Part shown: piece by piece, positions 17,598 through 24,911 of the stretch
How positions within the stretch are numbered: position 1 is the first letter of the stretch
Layout of the letters: the number at the start of each line of letters is the position of its first letter
Source: DASQHW01 sp963837155
Lineage (GTDB): Bacteria; Actinomycetota; Acidimicrobiia; IMCC26256; PALSA-610
Assembly: GCA_963837155.1 (NCBI GenBank)
Contig: CAWIMB010000002.1
Span: 3,720,001-3,784,000 of the forward strand
Direction: 5' to 3'
DNA: 64,000 nucleotides
Translations under genes and position numbers: made by a program
Notes under the pieces: model-generated
The model's database searches: none
What the model saw: only the letters and a program-made list of their open reading frames with translations
What the model was told of the DNA's origin: nothing

Positions 17598-18956
17598 CTA
17601 CCGGAGCCGCTTGCTGACGTCCTCGCCGGCTGCGATCCTGGCTGCGTAGTCGTCGAGCCAGCGATGGAACTTCCCACTTGCTTCGTGATCGGCGTCGAGA
17701 CGCGGATACGCGGGGATCTCGTAGTCGAGATCAAGCGGCGGGTGGTCGGTCTCCGGCTTGCGGGCCATGACCGCGTCGATCACCGGCGCGAGACGGGTTG
17801 CCTTGTCGCGTTGCCGTTGTTCGTCACGGTCGACGAACTCCCCCATCACCTCACGGGCGAACAGTTCGAGCGTTTCCATGATGTGCTCGTGACGATTACG
17901 CCCCGCCGAGCACGACAAGATCACTTGATCGACACCGCACTCCTCGTACCGGCGGAGGTACTCGCGCACCTGGTCGGGAGTGCCGATCGCACCGCGCAAC
18001 CCCGACGTCCCGTCCTGCACGACCTTGGCGCCGAGCCGTTCGGGACTCCCCGTCGCGAGGGCGACCGCATCGGGGTCGAAGCCTTGGGCCGCACGCCGCT
18101 CGCGGTACTCGGCCCAGAGATCGCCGGCGCCGGGCTTGTGGCGACCGAACACGTAGTAGTGGCCCAACGAGTAGCCGATGAAGTTCGAACCTTCGGCACC
18201 GCGCCGCACGGCCTCGGCCTCGTCAGCATGGCAGAAGAACGACGTGACGCACGCGAGGTTGGCGTTGACGGCGTCGCCCATCGGCACGCCTTCTGACGCG
18301 AGCGTCGCGTAATAGTCGTCGACCCAGTGCCGCGCTTCTTCGGGGTCGAAGAACGCGAACCCCAGCGCGCCGATCCCTCGCTGGGCTGCCAGGTGAATCG
18401 TGTCGCGCCGGCTGCACGCGACCCACACCGGAGGATGCGGCCGTTGCGCGGGCTTGGGCACGACGTTGCGCGGTGGCATGCGTACGTACGCACCGGCGTG
18501 ACCGGTGAACGGCGTCTCGGTCATGCATCGCAGCGCGACCCTCACGCCTTCTTCCCACATCGCGCGCTTGTCCGCGGGGTCGACTCCGAACGCGTCGAGC
18601 TCGGCCGCCGCCGAGCCTTCGCCGGTGCCGAACTCGACGCGGCCACCCGAGAGCACGTCGAGCGTCGCAATGCGTTCCGCGACCCGAGCCGGATGGTTGA
18701 TCGCGGGAAGGCTGTGCACGATGCCGTGACCGAGGCGGATCCGTTGCGTACGTTGCGACGCGGCCGCGAGAAACACTTCAGGCGCGCTCGAATGCGAGTA
18801 CTCCTCCAGGAAGTGATGTTCGACGAGCCACACGCACGCGAAACCGAGCCGGTCGGCGAGCTCGATCTGCTCGAGCGCCTCCGCGAACACGCGGCGCTCG
18901 TCGCCGTCTTCCCACGGCCGGGGAACCTGGTGCTCGAAGAACAGCCCGAACCGCAC
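17598..18956 (-). CDS. LLM-class flavin-dependent oxidoreductase
   Basis: 452 residues, a luciferase-like TIM-barrel monooxygenase. MRFGLFFEHQVPRPW opens strand 1, then VWLVEHHFLEEYSHSSAPE, TQRIRLGHGIV, VLSGGRVEFGTGEG and GTPDQVREYLRRYEECGVDQV follow in family order. A long C-terminal extension (from about residue 375) includes MARKPETDHPP and a final helix. Such enzymes oxidise small molecules with reduced FMN or F420. The GTG start at 18956 has GAGGAG upstream. Being first in a two-gene operon with BKACE suggests the pair degrades one substrate, the oxygenase preparing a beta-keto acid. Confidence 0.88.
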   Translation of the reverse strand: MRFGLFFEHQVPRPWEDGDERRVFAEALEQIELADRLGFACVWLVEHHFLEEYSHSSAPEVFLAAASQRTQRIRLGHGIVHSLPAINHPARVAERIATLDVLSGGRVEFGTGEGSAAAELDAFGVDPADKRAMWEEGVRVALRCMTETPFTGHAGAYVRMPPRNVVPKPAQRPHPPVWVACSRRDTIHLAAQRGIGALGFAFFDPEEARHWVDDYYATLASEGVPMGDAVNANLACVTSFFCHADEAEAVRRGAEGSNFIGYSLGHYYVFGRHKPGAGDLWAEYRERRAAQGFDPDAVALATGSPERLGAKVVQDGTSGLRGAIGTPDQVREYLRRYEECGVDQVILSCSAGRNRHEHIMETLELFAREVMGEFVDRDEQRQRDKATRLAPVIDAVMARKPETDHPPLDLDYEIPAYPRLDADHEASGKFHRWLDDYAARIAAGEDVSKRLR

Positions 18957-19001
18957 CGCACTCCTCGACGTCGACAGCAGGGCGAGAGTAACAACCCCGA
19001 T

Positions 19002-19043
19002 GAGGCGTCTGTCACGAGCGGAACCCGCCCCTACAGACGCCTC
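19002..19043 (-). terminator. Stem-loop after the aminoglycoside-phosphotransferase-like gene
   Basis: GAGGCGTCTGT (19002-19012) pairs perfectly with 19033-19043, 11 bp around a 20-base loop, directly abutting the stop codon at 19044. Its GCGTCTGT core also occurs in the stem at 7493. Confidence 0.7.
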
Positions 19044-19859
19044 TCACGCGCGGCGCTGGAGCAGTTCGAGAAGGGCCGGGAGCTCCCCGTCAATGCCTTC
19101 GGTGACACGATCGGCCGCGCGCACCACCTCCCAACGGTCGACAAGAGCGTCGTCGATTGCGCTCACGTTCCGATAGGCGCGCACGAAAAGACGAAGGAAC
19201 GCGCCGCGACCCACCACTTGGAGGCGACGAATCAGCGCGGGCATCGTCTCTGGTATGACACCTATGCGAAGGATCAAGCGGGTACGCGCGAAGTCGCCCC
19301 TCGGGTCGCCGCGAGTCGCGTCTGCCCAGTCGATCACCGAAGGTCCGCGCTTACCGTAGAGAATGTTGCCCGGATGCAAGTCGCCGTGGCAGAGACGATC
19401 GCCATCCGGGAGCGCGTCGAGGGCCGCCATCGCGAACTCGGCGAGTGCCGGGGGAAGGTCTGCCGCCGCGGCGATCTTGGCGCTTATGTTGTCGCGCTGG
19501 CTTGGAAGATCGGCCGGCGCGGCAACGGCATGCATCTGCGCTTGCGTCGCACCGACGATGCGCGCACCGCGGGGCACGGTCCACGGACGCCGCGCCATCA
19601 ATCCGATGAGATCAGGCCCGTCGATCCGGTCCAGGATGATGCCCGGTCGCCCGTCCCGCGTGGTCATTCCGTGCACTGCAGGAACCGGAACACCGGCGGC
19701 CGCAGCCGCGCGCAGTGCAGAGAACTCGCGCTCGATGCGCGTCGGGTCCAATGACGGTCGCAGCAGGCGAAGGACAGTGCCGTCGTCCCACGCGAAGATC
19801 TGCGCTTCCCGCCCCTCGCCCAGCTGCGCATGGCCATCCAAGCCCGCGTCGTCATCCAT
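19044..19859 (-). CDS. APH-family phosphotransferase
   Basis: 271 residues with the aminoglycoside/choline kinase fold. The N-lobe has GEGREAQIFAWDDGTVLRLL, a P-loop-like strand with the ATP-binding region. The catalytic loop is CHGDLHPGNILYG and the metal-binding Asp lies in SVIDWADATRGDP. The size fits small APH/fructosamine-kinase-like proteins. It could phosphorylate a sugar, an amine or an antibiotic; nothing nearby decides. Start ATG at 19859; the preceding 63-base spacer is shared with the divergent D-aminoacylase gene. Confidence 0.85.
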   Translation of the reverse strand: MDDDAGLDGHAQLGEGREAQIFAWDDGTVLRLLRPSLDPTRIEREFSALRAAAAAGVPVPAVHGMTTRDGRPGIILDRIDGPDLIGLMARRPWTVPRGARIVGATQAQMHAVAAPADLPSQRDNISAKIAAAADLPPALAEFAMAALDALPDGDRLCHGDLHPGNILYGKRGPSVIDWADATRGDPRGDFARTRLILRIGVIPETMPALIRRLQVVGRGAFLRLFVRAYRNVSAIDDALVDRWEVVRAADRVTEGIDGELPALLELLQRRA

Positions 19860-19909
19860 GTGCGGAAGTCAAATCGATTCCTCCACTTCCCGCACCTCGA
19901 CGCCGTCAT

Positions 19910-19922
19910 TACGCTCCGGCCG
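19910..19922 (+). promoter_or_regulatory. Leaderless -10 box of D-aminoacylase 1
   Basis: TACGCT (19910-19915) followed by seven bases and the ATG at 19923; no ribosome-binding site is visible. Confidence 0.5.
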
Positions 19923-21413
19923 ATGGACTTCGTGATCCGAAATGCGACGGTCTACGACGGGACGGGCGGCCCGCCGCGAACTGCAGACGTCGGCGTGACC
20001 GGCGAAAGAATTGAAGCGGTCGGCGACCTCTCCGCCGAGCGCGCCGGGAGTGACGTCGCAGCCGCCGGTCTCGCGCTCGCACCCGGCTTCATCGACGTGC
20101 ACAGCCACGACGACTTCGCCGTGTTCCTCATGCCGGACATGGAATTCAAGGTCGGTCAAGGAGTCACGACCGATGTCGTCGGGAACTGCGGACTGGGCGC
20201 CGCGCCTTACGAGTCCGCGGAGAGTTACCTCCGCTTCTTCAGTGCCGATCAACACCGCGACGTCCTCCCCGCGTGGAACACCTACGGCGAATATCTGCAC
20301 GCCCTCGACACGAATCCGCCCAGCCTCAACGTGGCCGCGCTCGTCGGTCACGGCACTGTGCGCCTCGACGCCATGGGCAACGAACGACGCGCACCCTCCG
20401 ACGCCGAACTCGCAAGAATGATCGACACGCTGGATGCCGCGCTCGACGCCGGATGCGTCGGCTATTCCACCGGCCTCATCTACGAACCCGGCCGCTACTC
20501 CAAGACCGACGAGCTCGTGGCGCTGGCCGCAACGATGTCGAAGACGGGCGGCCTGTACGCAAGCCACATGCGCAACGAGGCGGAACGTCTCGTCGACTCT
20601 GTGCACGAGACGATTCGTATCGGCGAAGACGGCGGCGTCCCCGTCCAGATCTCCCACCACAAGGCGAGTGGCCGGAGCGCATGGGGACTCGTCAAGGATT
20701 CGTTGGCGATCATCGACGAGGCGCGGGCGCGTGGCGTCGAGGTCACTGCCGACCAATATCCGTACACCGCGGGGAGCACGAGCCTGTTCGCGGTCCTGCA
20801 GAATTACGAAGAGGGCACCGCAGGAGTCGGCGCAGTCGAGTGGGACACGATCACGCTCGTCTCGGCGCCCAGCCACATGGAGTGGGAGGGCCGCTCGCTC
20901 GACGTCCTTGCCGCCGACTTCCGCACCGAGCCCGCCGAGGCGGCGAGAAGAATCGTCGACGCCGAAGGCTACGGCGCCGTGGTCGTCATGCATTCGATGC
21001 ACGAAGACGACGTGCGGACCGTGATGGCGCACCGAACCACGATGATCGGTTCTGACGGCATCCCCACGTTCGGCGGCAAACCGCACCCGCGCCTGTATGG
21101 CACGTTCGCACGCGTCCTCGGCCACTACGCGTGTGACGAGGGCGTGCTGTCGCTCGAGAACGCCGTCTACCGCATGACCGGCATGCCGGCCGCCAAGTTC
21201 GGGCTCGCGGGCCGAGGCGTCATCGCGCCGGGCGTGTGGGCAGACCTGGTGCTCTTCGATCCGGCGACGATCGACGACATCGCGACGTACGAATCGCCGC
21301 GTCAACACCCCTCCGGCATTGCCGGCGTGTGGGTCAACGGCACGCGCGTCGTGCGCGAAGGTGCGCACACCGGCGCGCGTCCCGGCCGGGCGCTCCGCCG
21401 AGGGGCGAGCTGA
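19923..21413 (+). CDS. N-acyl-D-amino-acid deacylase family amidohydrolase 1
   Basis: 496 residues, complete. FVIRNATVYDGTGGPP starts the small beta-sandwich; the metal site begins in APGFIDVHSHDDF (HxH). GVTTDVVGNCGLGAAP, ASHMRNEA, VQISHHKASG and IGSDGIPTFGGKPHPRLYG follow as in D-aminoacylases and dihydroorotase-like D-hydantoinases. GRGVIAPGVWADLVLFDP returns to the sandwich. These zinc enzymes remove the N-acyl group from D-amino acids. The ATG at 19923 fits the leaderless -10; 31 upstream residues are rejected. A RibD-like reductase follows after four bases. A second, frameshifted family member lies at 42.8 kb. Confidence 0.9.
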   Translation: MDFVIRNATVYDGTGGPPRTADVGVTGERIEAVGDLSAERAGSDVAAAGLALAPGFIDVHSHDDFAVFLMPDMEFKVGQGVTTDVVGNCGLGAAPYESAESYLRFFSADQHRDVLPAWNTYGEYLHALDTNPPSLNVAALVGHGTVRLDAMGNERRAPSDAELARMIDTLDAALDAGCVGYSTGLIYEPGRYSKTDELVALAATMSKTGGLYASHMRNEAERLVDSVHETIRIGEDGGVPVQISHHKASGRSAWGLVKDSLAIIDEARARGVEVTADQYPYTAGSTSLFAVLQNYEEGTAGVGAVEWDTITLVSAPSHMEWEGRSLDVLAADFRTEPAEAARRIVDAEGYGAVVVMHSMHEDDVRTVMAHRTTMIGSDGIPTFGGKPHPRLYGTFARVLGHYACDEGVLSLENAVYRMTGMPAAKFGLAGRGVIAPGVWADLVLFDPATIDDIATYESPRQHPSGIAGVWVNGTRVVREGAHTGARPGRALRRGAS

Positions 21414-21417
21414 CGCG

Positions 21418-22183
21418 ATGCGGATGCTGTTTCCTCAGGCGATCGACGACATCGATCCGCTCGAGGTGTACGCGGACGTGCCGAGCAATGTGCAGCGGCC
21501 AGCTGTGCGCCTCAACATGATTGTCAGCGTGGACGGTGGCACGTCGTGGGGAGGCGTGTCAGGTGCGCTCGGCGGCCCGGCCGACAAGGCGTTGTTCTCC
21601 GTGCTGCGTTCCTTGACCGACGTCGTGCTCGTCGCGGCGGGGACGATGCGCGCCGAGCACTACGGACCGGCGATGATTCCGGTGCCGGTGCAGGACGCGC
21701 TGTGCACGGCGCGGTCAGGCACGAGTGCCTCCTATCGCAGTGGTGTCGCGGCGGTGTCAGCTCGACTGGTCCTCGCCGTTCTTCACATCTGCCACCGCGC
21801 GCCCGATCGTGATCACCGTGTCCGACGTGCCGGCCGACAACCGTGCACAAGCGGCTGAGGTGGCGGACGTCATCATTGCAGGCGATCACGATGTCGACTT
21901 CGGCGTCGCGCTCAACGAGCTCGGTGCACGCGGTGCACGCAGCGTGCTCGCCGAGGGCGGACCAACCTTGAACGGCGTCCTGGTGCGTGCGGGTGTGCTC
22001 GACGAACTGTGCTTGACGCTCGCGCCCCTGCTCGCGAGCGGCGACGCGAAGCGCATCCTCGCGGGCTCTACACTCGACGAGCTCGGCAAGCTCCATCTGC
22101 GCTCGATCTGCGAAGAGGGCGACTACCTTTTCCTGCGCTACCGGCCGTTGTCAAAGGAATTGCCGGGCCTCCCGGGGGCCTGA
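21418..22183 (+). CDS. RibD C-terminal/dihydrofolate reductase-like protein, frameshifted
   Basis: About 254 residues over two frames. The first frame gives RLNMIVSVDGGTSWGGVSG and LRSLTDVVLVAAGTMRAEHYG, the NADPH-binding start of RibD-C reductases. The second, from about 21725, gives PPIAVVSRRCQLDW, IVITVSDVPADN, GARSVLAEGGPTLNG (the conserved EGG..LNG motif) and ELCLTLAPLL. The frame must change near 21700-21725. Family members reduce the pyrimidine in riboflavin synthesis or act on unknown pteridine-like substrates. The ATG at 21418 lies four bases after the amidohydrolase stop, implying cotranscription. Confidence 0.82.
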
Positions 22184-22326
22184 CCAGGTCTTTTCGTCAT
22201 CGTCAGCTTTCTGGCCGAGTTCCGGCCATACCGTGCAGATCGGGTGTACGTTTCAGCGCAGAACGCTGCAGCGCGAGCGAGCCCTGGACCCAGGCTTTTT
22301 CGCCCCACATACCGGGGCAGGCGAAG

Positions 22327-22608
22327 ATGCTTGGAATCTGCAAGGCCATGGGGGAAATCGACTGTGCGACCGCTCCCTCGTTCAACGCCACCCTTCACGA
22401 CGGCATCGACAGCTCTGACGACCTCCTCGTTGTTGTTGATTGTTCGGACCTGACGTTCATCGACTCGGCCGGATATCACGTGCTCGTCGACGCAACCGGA
22501 TATGCCGTCAGGCGCGGCCATACGCTCGTGATCCGCAACCTGTCACCGTCGTGCGCGAGGCTGATCCGGTTGTGTGACTCGGACCACGAGCTTCGCCTCG
22601 TCCCTTGA
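22327..22608 (+). CDS. STAS-domain anti-sigma-factor antagonist
   Basis: 93 residues. GEIDCATAPSFNATL is the first strand and helix; LLVVVDCSDLTFIDSAGYHVLV contains the Ser phosphorylated by the partner kinase in SpoIIAA-like proteins; RRGHTLVIRNLSPSCARLI completes the fold. The N-terminus is short for the family, so the true start may be further upstream in another codon or the gene slightly truncated. Eight bases separate it from the next gene, a GAF-ANTAR protein. Typically such proteins release a sigma factor by binding its anti-sigma kinase. Confidence 0.75.
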   Translation: MLGICKAMGEIDCATAPSFNATLHDGIDSSDDLLVVVDCSDLTFIDSAGYHVLVDATGYAVRRGHTLVIRNLSPSCARLIRLCDSDHELRLVP

Positions 22609-22615
22609 AACACAC

Positions 22616-23317
22616 ATGATTCGCCGGCTCGAACCGGCGCAGTTCGCGGAAGTGATCGCCGCTCGCACTGAGGAGGACCCCGACCCGGTCAGTGCGTTGT
22701 GTGTCGTGTGCACCGATGTACTGGGGGTGACGGGCGCGGGGTTGGTGCTGATGTCCGGCGGGCGGTCGCTGGGCTGCGTGGGTGTGTCTGATCGTGTCAC
22801 CGAGGCGGTCGAGCAATTGGAGTACACGCTGGGTGAGGGCCCGTGCGTGGCCGCCTATCGCACCAAGACGCCGGTGTTCGATGCTGACCTGGCCGACGAA
22901 GGAATCGCCCGATGGCCGGAGTTCCGCCGGGGCGCCCTGGGCGCGGGCGTTCGTGCTGCATTCGGGTTCCCGCTGCTCGTCGACTGGATCTGCATTGGAG
23001 CCCTGAACCTGTATCACGATCGGGCCGGCGCGCTCACCGACGATCAATGCGCCGACGCGCTCTTGGTGGCGCAGTTGGTGAGTCGGACACTGTTGGCTTG
23101 GCAGGCCGACGCCCCGCCCGGGACGGTGGCGTGGCAGCTGGAGCAGCCCCCGAACCACCGGGTCGAGGTGCACCAAGCGACCGGACGGATCTCCGTCCAG
23201 GCCGGGATCTCGGTCGCCGATGCCCTCGTCCTGTTGCGCGCGTACGCCTTCTCTCACGACCGCCCGATCGGCGAGGTCGCGGCCGAGGTCGCGGACGGGC
23301 GTCTCCGGCTCGACTGA
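22616..23317 (+). CDS. GAF-ANTAR protein with divergent ANTAR domain
   Basis: 233 residues. A GAF domain covers about 15-165 (LCVVCTDVLGVTGAGLVLMSGG, LEYTLGEGPCVAAYRTKTPVF, FGFPLLVDWICIGALNLYH). The C-terminal 55 residues follow ANTAR topology (VEVHQATGRISVQAGISVAD, then ALVLLRAYAF) but lack the usual IEQAKG signature. ANTAR domains bind paired RNA hairpins to prevent termination; this copy may have altered RNA binding. Neighbours are a STAS gene and a second, canonical GAF-ANTAR gene, so the three probably form one signalling cluster. Confidence 0.85.
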   Translation: MIRRLEPAQFAEVIAARTEEDPDPVSALCVVCTDVLGVTGAGLVLMSGGRSLGCVGVSDRVTEAVEQLEYTLGEGPCVAAYRTKTPVFDADLADEGIARWPEFRRGALGAGVRAAFGFPLLVDWICIGALNLYHDRAGALTDDQCADALLVAQLVSRTLLAWQADAPPGTVAWQLEQPPNHRVEVHQATGRISVQAGISVADALVLLRAYAFSHDRPIGEVAAEVADGRLRLD

Positions 23318-23371
23318 CTGACCCGCAGCCCCGGGCGTACACTCCGGGCCGAATCCGAGAGGGGCGCGCGC

Positions 23372-24112
23372 ATGCCCCGAGAACAAGAGCTCCTCACGGC
23401 GTTCATCGAGTTCGCCGACACGTTCGTTGACGACTACGACATCGTCGAGTTTCTGCATCGACTCGCGGAGCGTTGCGTCGAGCTCGTTGACGCGTCGGAG
23501 GCGGGCATCATGCTTGCCGACGGAGAAGGCACACTGCGTTACGTCGCGTCCTCGAGCGAGCGCATGCGCCTTGTGGAGCTGTTCGAGCTGCAGCACGACC
23601 AGGGCCCGTGCATGGAGGCCTACCACGAAGGTGTCGCGGTGCACTGCGACACGACAGACGACGCGATGACGCGATGGCCGCTCTTTGCGCCCAACTTCCA
23701 GGACTCCGGATTTGCCTCAGTGTCTGCCCTCCCCATGCGACTCCGCACGGTGGTGATCGGCGCCCTCAATCTCTTCTCTTCCACGCCCGGGCCGCTCGGC
23801 GCCGAAGACGAGATGGTCGCCCAGGCGCTCGCCGACATCGCCACGATCGGCATCTTGCAAGAACGCGCACTGAACGACGCGCACATCGTCACGTCCCAAC
23901 TCGAGGCCGCGCTCGAATCGCGCATCGTGATCGAACAAGCGAAGGGCATCGTCGCCGAACGCGCGCACGTCAGCATCGACGCCGCCTTTAAACAGCTGCG
24001 CGGGTATGCCCGCGGTCACAACCGCCTGCTGAGCCAGACCGCCCTCGACATCATCAACGGGACGCTCGCCGCCGACGAGCTCACACAGCCGGCGCGCATC
24101 CGCCGGACCTAG
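23372..24112 (+). CDS. GAF-ANTAR transcription antitermination regulator
   Basis: 246 residues. GAF domain at about 10-165 (VDASEAGIMLADGEGTLRYV, ELQHDQGPCMEAYHEGVAV, LNLFSSTPGPLGAEDE); ANTAR at 180-235 with the canonical SRIVIEQAKGIVAERAHVSI, then AFKQLRGYAR. A -10 hexamer TACACT (about 23338-23343) and GAGAGGGG before the ATG suggest its own leadered promoter. It shares the DQGPC/GEGPC GAF motif with its neighbour. It would bind nascent RNA with two hairpins in response to a ligand or redox signal. Confidence 0.9.
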   Translation: MPREQELLTAFIEFADTFVDDYDIVEFLHRLAERCVELVDASEAGIMLADGEGTLRYVASSSERMRLVELFELQHDQGPCMEAYHEGVAVHCDTTDDAMTRWPLFAPNFQDSGFASVSALPMRLRTVVIGALNLFSSTPGPLGAEDEMVAQALADIATIGILQERALNDAHIVTSQLEAALESRIVIEQAKGIVAERAHVSIDAAFKQLRGYARGHNRLLSQTALDIINGTLAADELTQPARIRRT

Positions 24113-24199
24113 TTCAGGCCGCGCGCGGGGACGGTGCCGTTGAGAGCCAAGGATCCGCGGTCCTGCTGAAGCGCCCCCGTCAGGAGTGAGACGCCGCCG
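24113..24199. other. Short spacer between GAF-ANTAR gene and small gene
   Basis: No gene. It contains a weak AGGATCC..GGTCCT hairpin and, at its right end, the first copy of an 18-bp direct repeat. Confidence 0.5.
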
Positions 24200-24214
24200 T
24201 CAGGAGTGAGACGC
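24177..24214. repeat. 18-bp direct repeat, 20-base period
   Basis: CCGTCAGGAGTGAGACGC occurs at 24177-24194 and 24197-24214. The second copy covers the last codons and stop of the small gene on the minus strand, so the repeat is a tandem duplication of that gene's 3' end. Confidence 0.8.
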
Positions 24215-24391
24215 GACGAGATCCAGGGGATCAGCGTGCGCGCCGACAATCTGGGCGAGTCGCGCTTCGATCGCGAGCAACGCGTGAACCTGGGCGGCGC
24301 AAAACCATTGCTCGGCAGACATCACGGGATTGCGGTGCGCCTCGCTGAGTGCTGCTTCGGCCTGCTCTCGGTGCATTTCCGGTAACGCCAT
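24200..24391 (-). CDS. Small hypothetical protein (63 aa)
   Basis: 63 residues, mostly helical: MALPEMHREQAEAALSEAHR, then AEQWFCAAQVHALLAIEARL, ending DLVASHS. No family recognised. The ATG at 24391 is preceded by GGAGATGA and lies four bases after the stop of the HTH gene, so it is probably translated from the same message. A repeat duplicates its 3' end. Possibly a partner or effector of the HTH protein; unproven. Confidence 0.55.
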   Translation of the reverse strand: MALPEMHREQAEAALSEAHRNPVMSAEQWFCAAQVHALLAIEARLAQIVGAHADPLDLVASHS

Positions 24392-24395
24392 CGCG

Positions 24396-24743
24396 TCATC
24401 TCCGTTTCTTGGTGCTGCGTACGGCACGCGTTGTCTTCTTCGCGGATGCCGTGCGAGCGCGGCGAGCTTTTGTGCCGACCAGAAGATTGAGCACCTCGCC
24501 CACGGTGCGCTCACGAATCGTGTTCTCCGGGATTGGAAGGTGCTCCTGCACGATGTATCGGTTGCGCCGGCCGTCCCGCTCCTTCAGTACGTAGCCGGCG
24601 TCCGTGAGGTCGTTGACGATGGCGTACGCGCTGCGCTCGGTGATATCGAGCGTTGCGGCAATATCACGCAAGCGCACACCGGGGTCCTTCGCGATGCAGA
24701 GCAGCACCCGCCCGTGGTTCGTCAGGAAGCTCCACTCCGGCAT
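24396..24743 (-). CDS. Winged-helix transcription regulator with basic tail
   Basis: 115 residues. MPEWSFLTNHGRVLLCIAKD begins a winged helix; RDIAATLDITERSAYAIVND is the helix-turn-helix, and LTDAGYVLKERDGRRNRYIV the wing. The C-terminus (from about residue 90) is a lysine/arginine/alanine run with AKKTTRAVRSTKKRR, reminiscent of histone-like tails. A leaderless -10 box stands six bases upstream of the ATG at 24743. It is followed by the 63-residue gene and is divergent from the molybdopterin oxidoreductase 168 bases away, which it might regulate. Confidence 0.8.
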   Translation of the reverse strand: MPEWSFLTNHGRVLLCIAKDPGVRLRDIAATLDITERSAYAIVNDLTDAGYVLKERDGRRNRYIVQEHLPIPENTIRERTVGEVLNLLVGTKARRARTASAKKTTRAVRSTKKRR

Positions 24744-24755
24744 GCCGTAACTATA
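24744..24755 (-). promoter_or_regulatory. Leaderless -10 box of the HTH gene
   Basis: On the minus strand TATAGT (24750-24755) stands six bases before the ATG at 24743, within an AT-rich patch. It is the closest match to consensus TATAAT among the leaderless boxes here. Confidence 0.6.
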
Positions 24756-24911
24756 GCAATTTATTTCGAGTAGTTGGGTGCTTGTGTTAGGTGAGAAACG
24801 GGGCCCACGGCCCGGCTCCATCGGCGCTCAGACGGCTGGCCCTTGCGCGGCGAGTGGTGGCGTGGTCTGCTCTGGGTTCAACAAGTGAACGAACCCGTCG
24901 GGAGGCCGCTC

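Noticed and set aside
16608..18296. 562-codon plus-strand open frame opposite BKACE and LLM genes
   Set aside because: High-GC antisense shadow; the opposite strand carries two families with full motifs.
19869..21368. 499-codon minus-strand open frame opposite D-aminoacylase 1
   Set aside because: Antisense shadow with no recognisable motif; the plus strand holds the metal site and family order.
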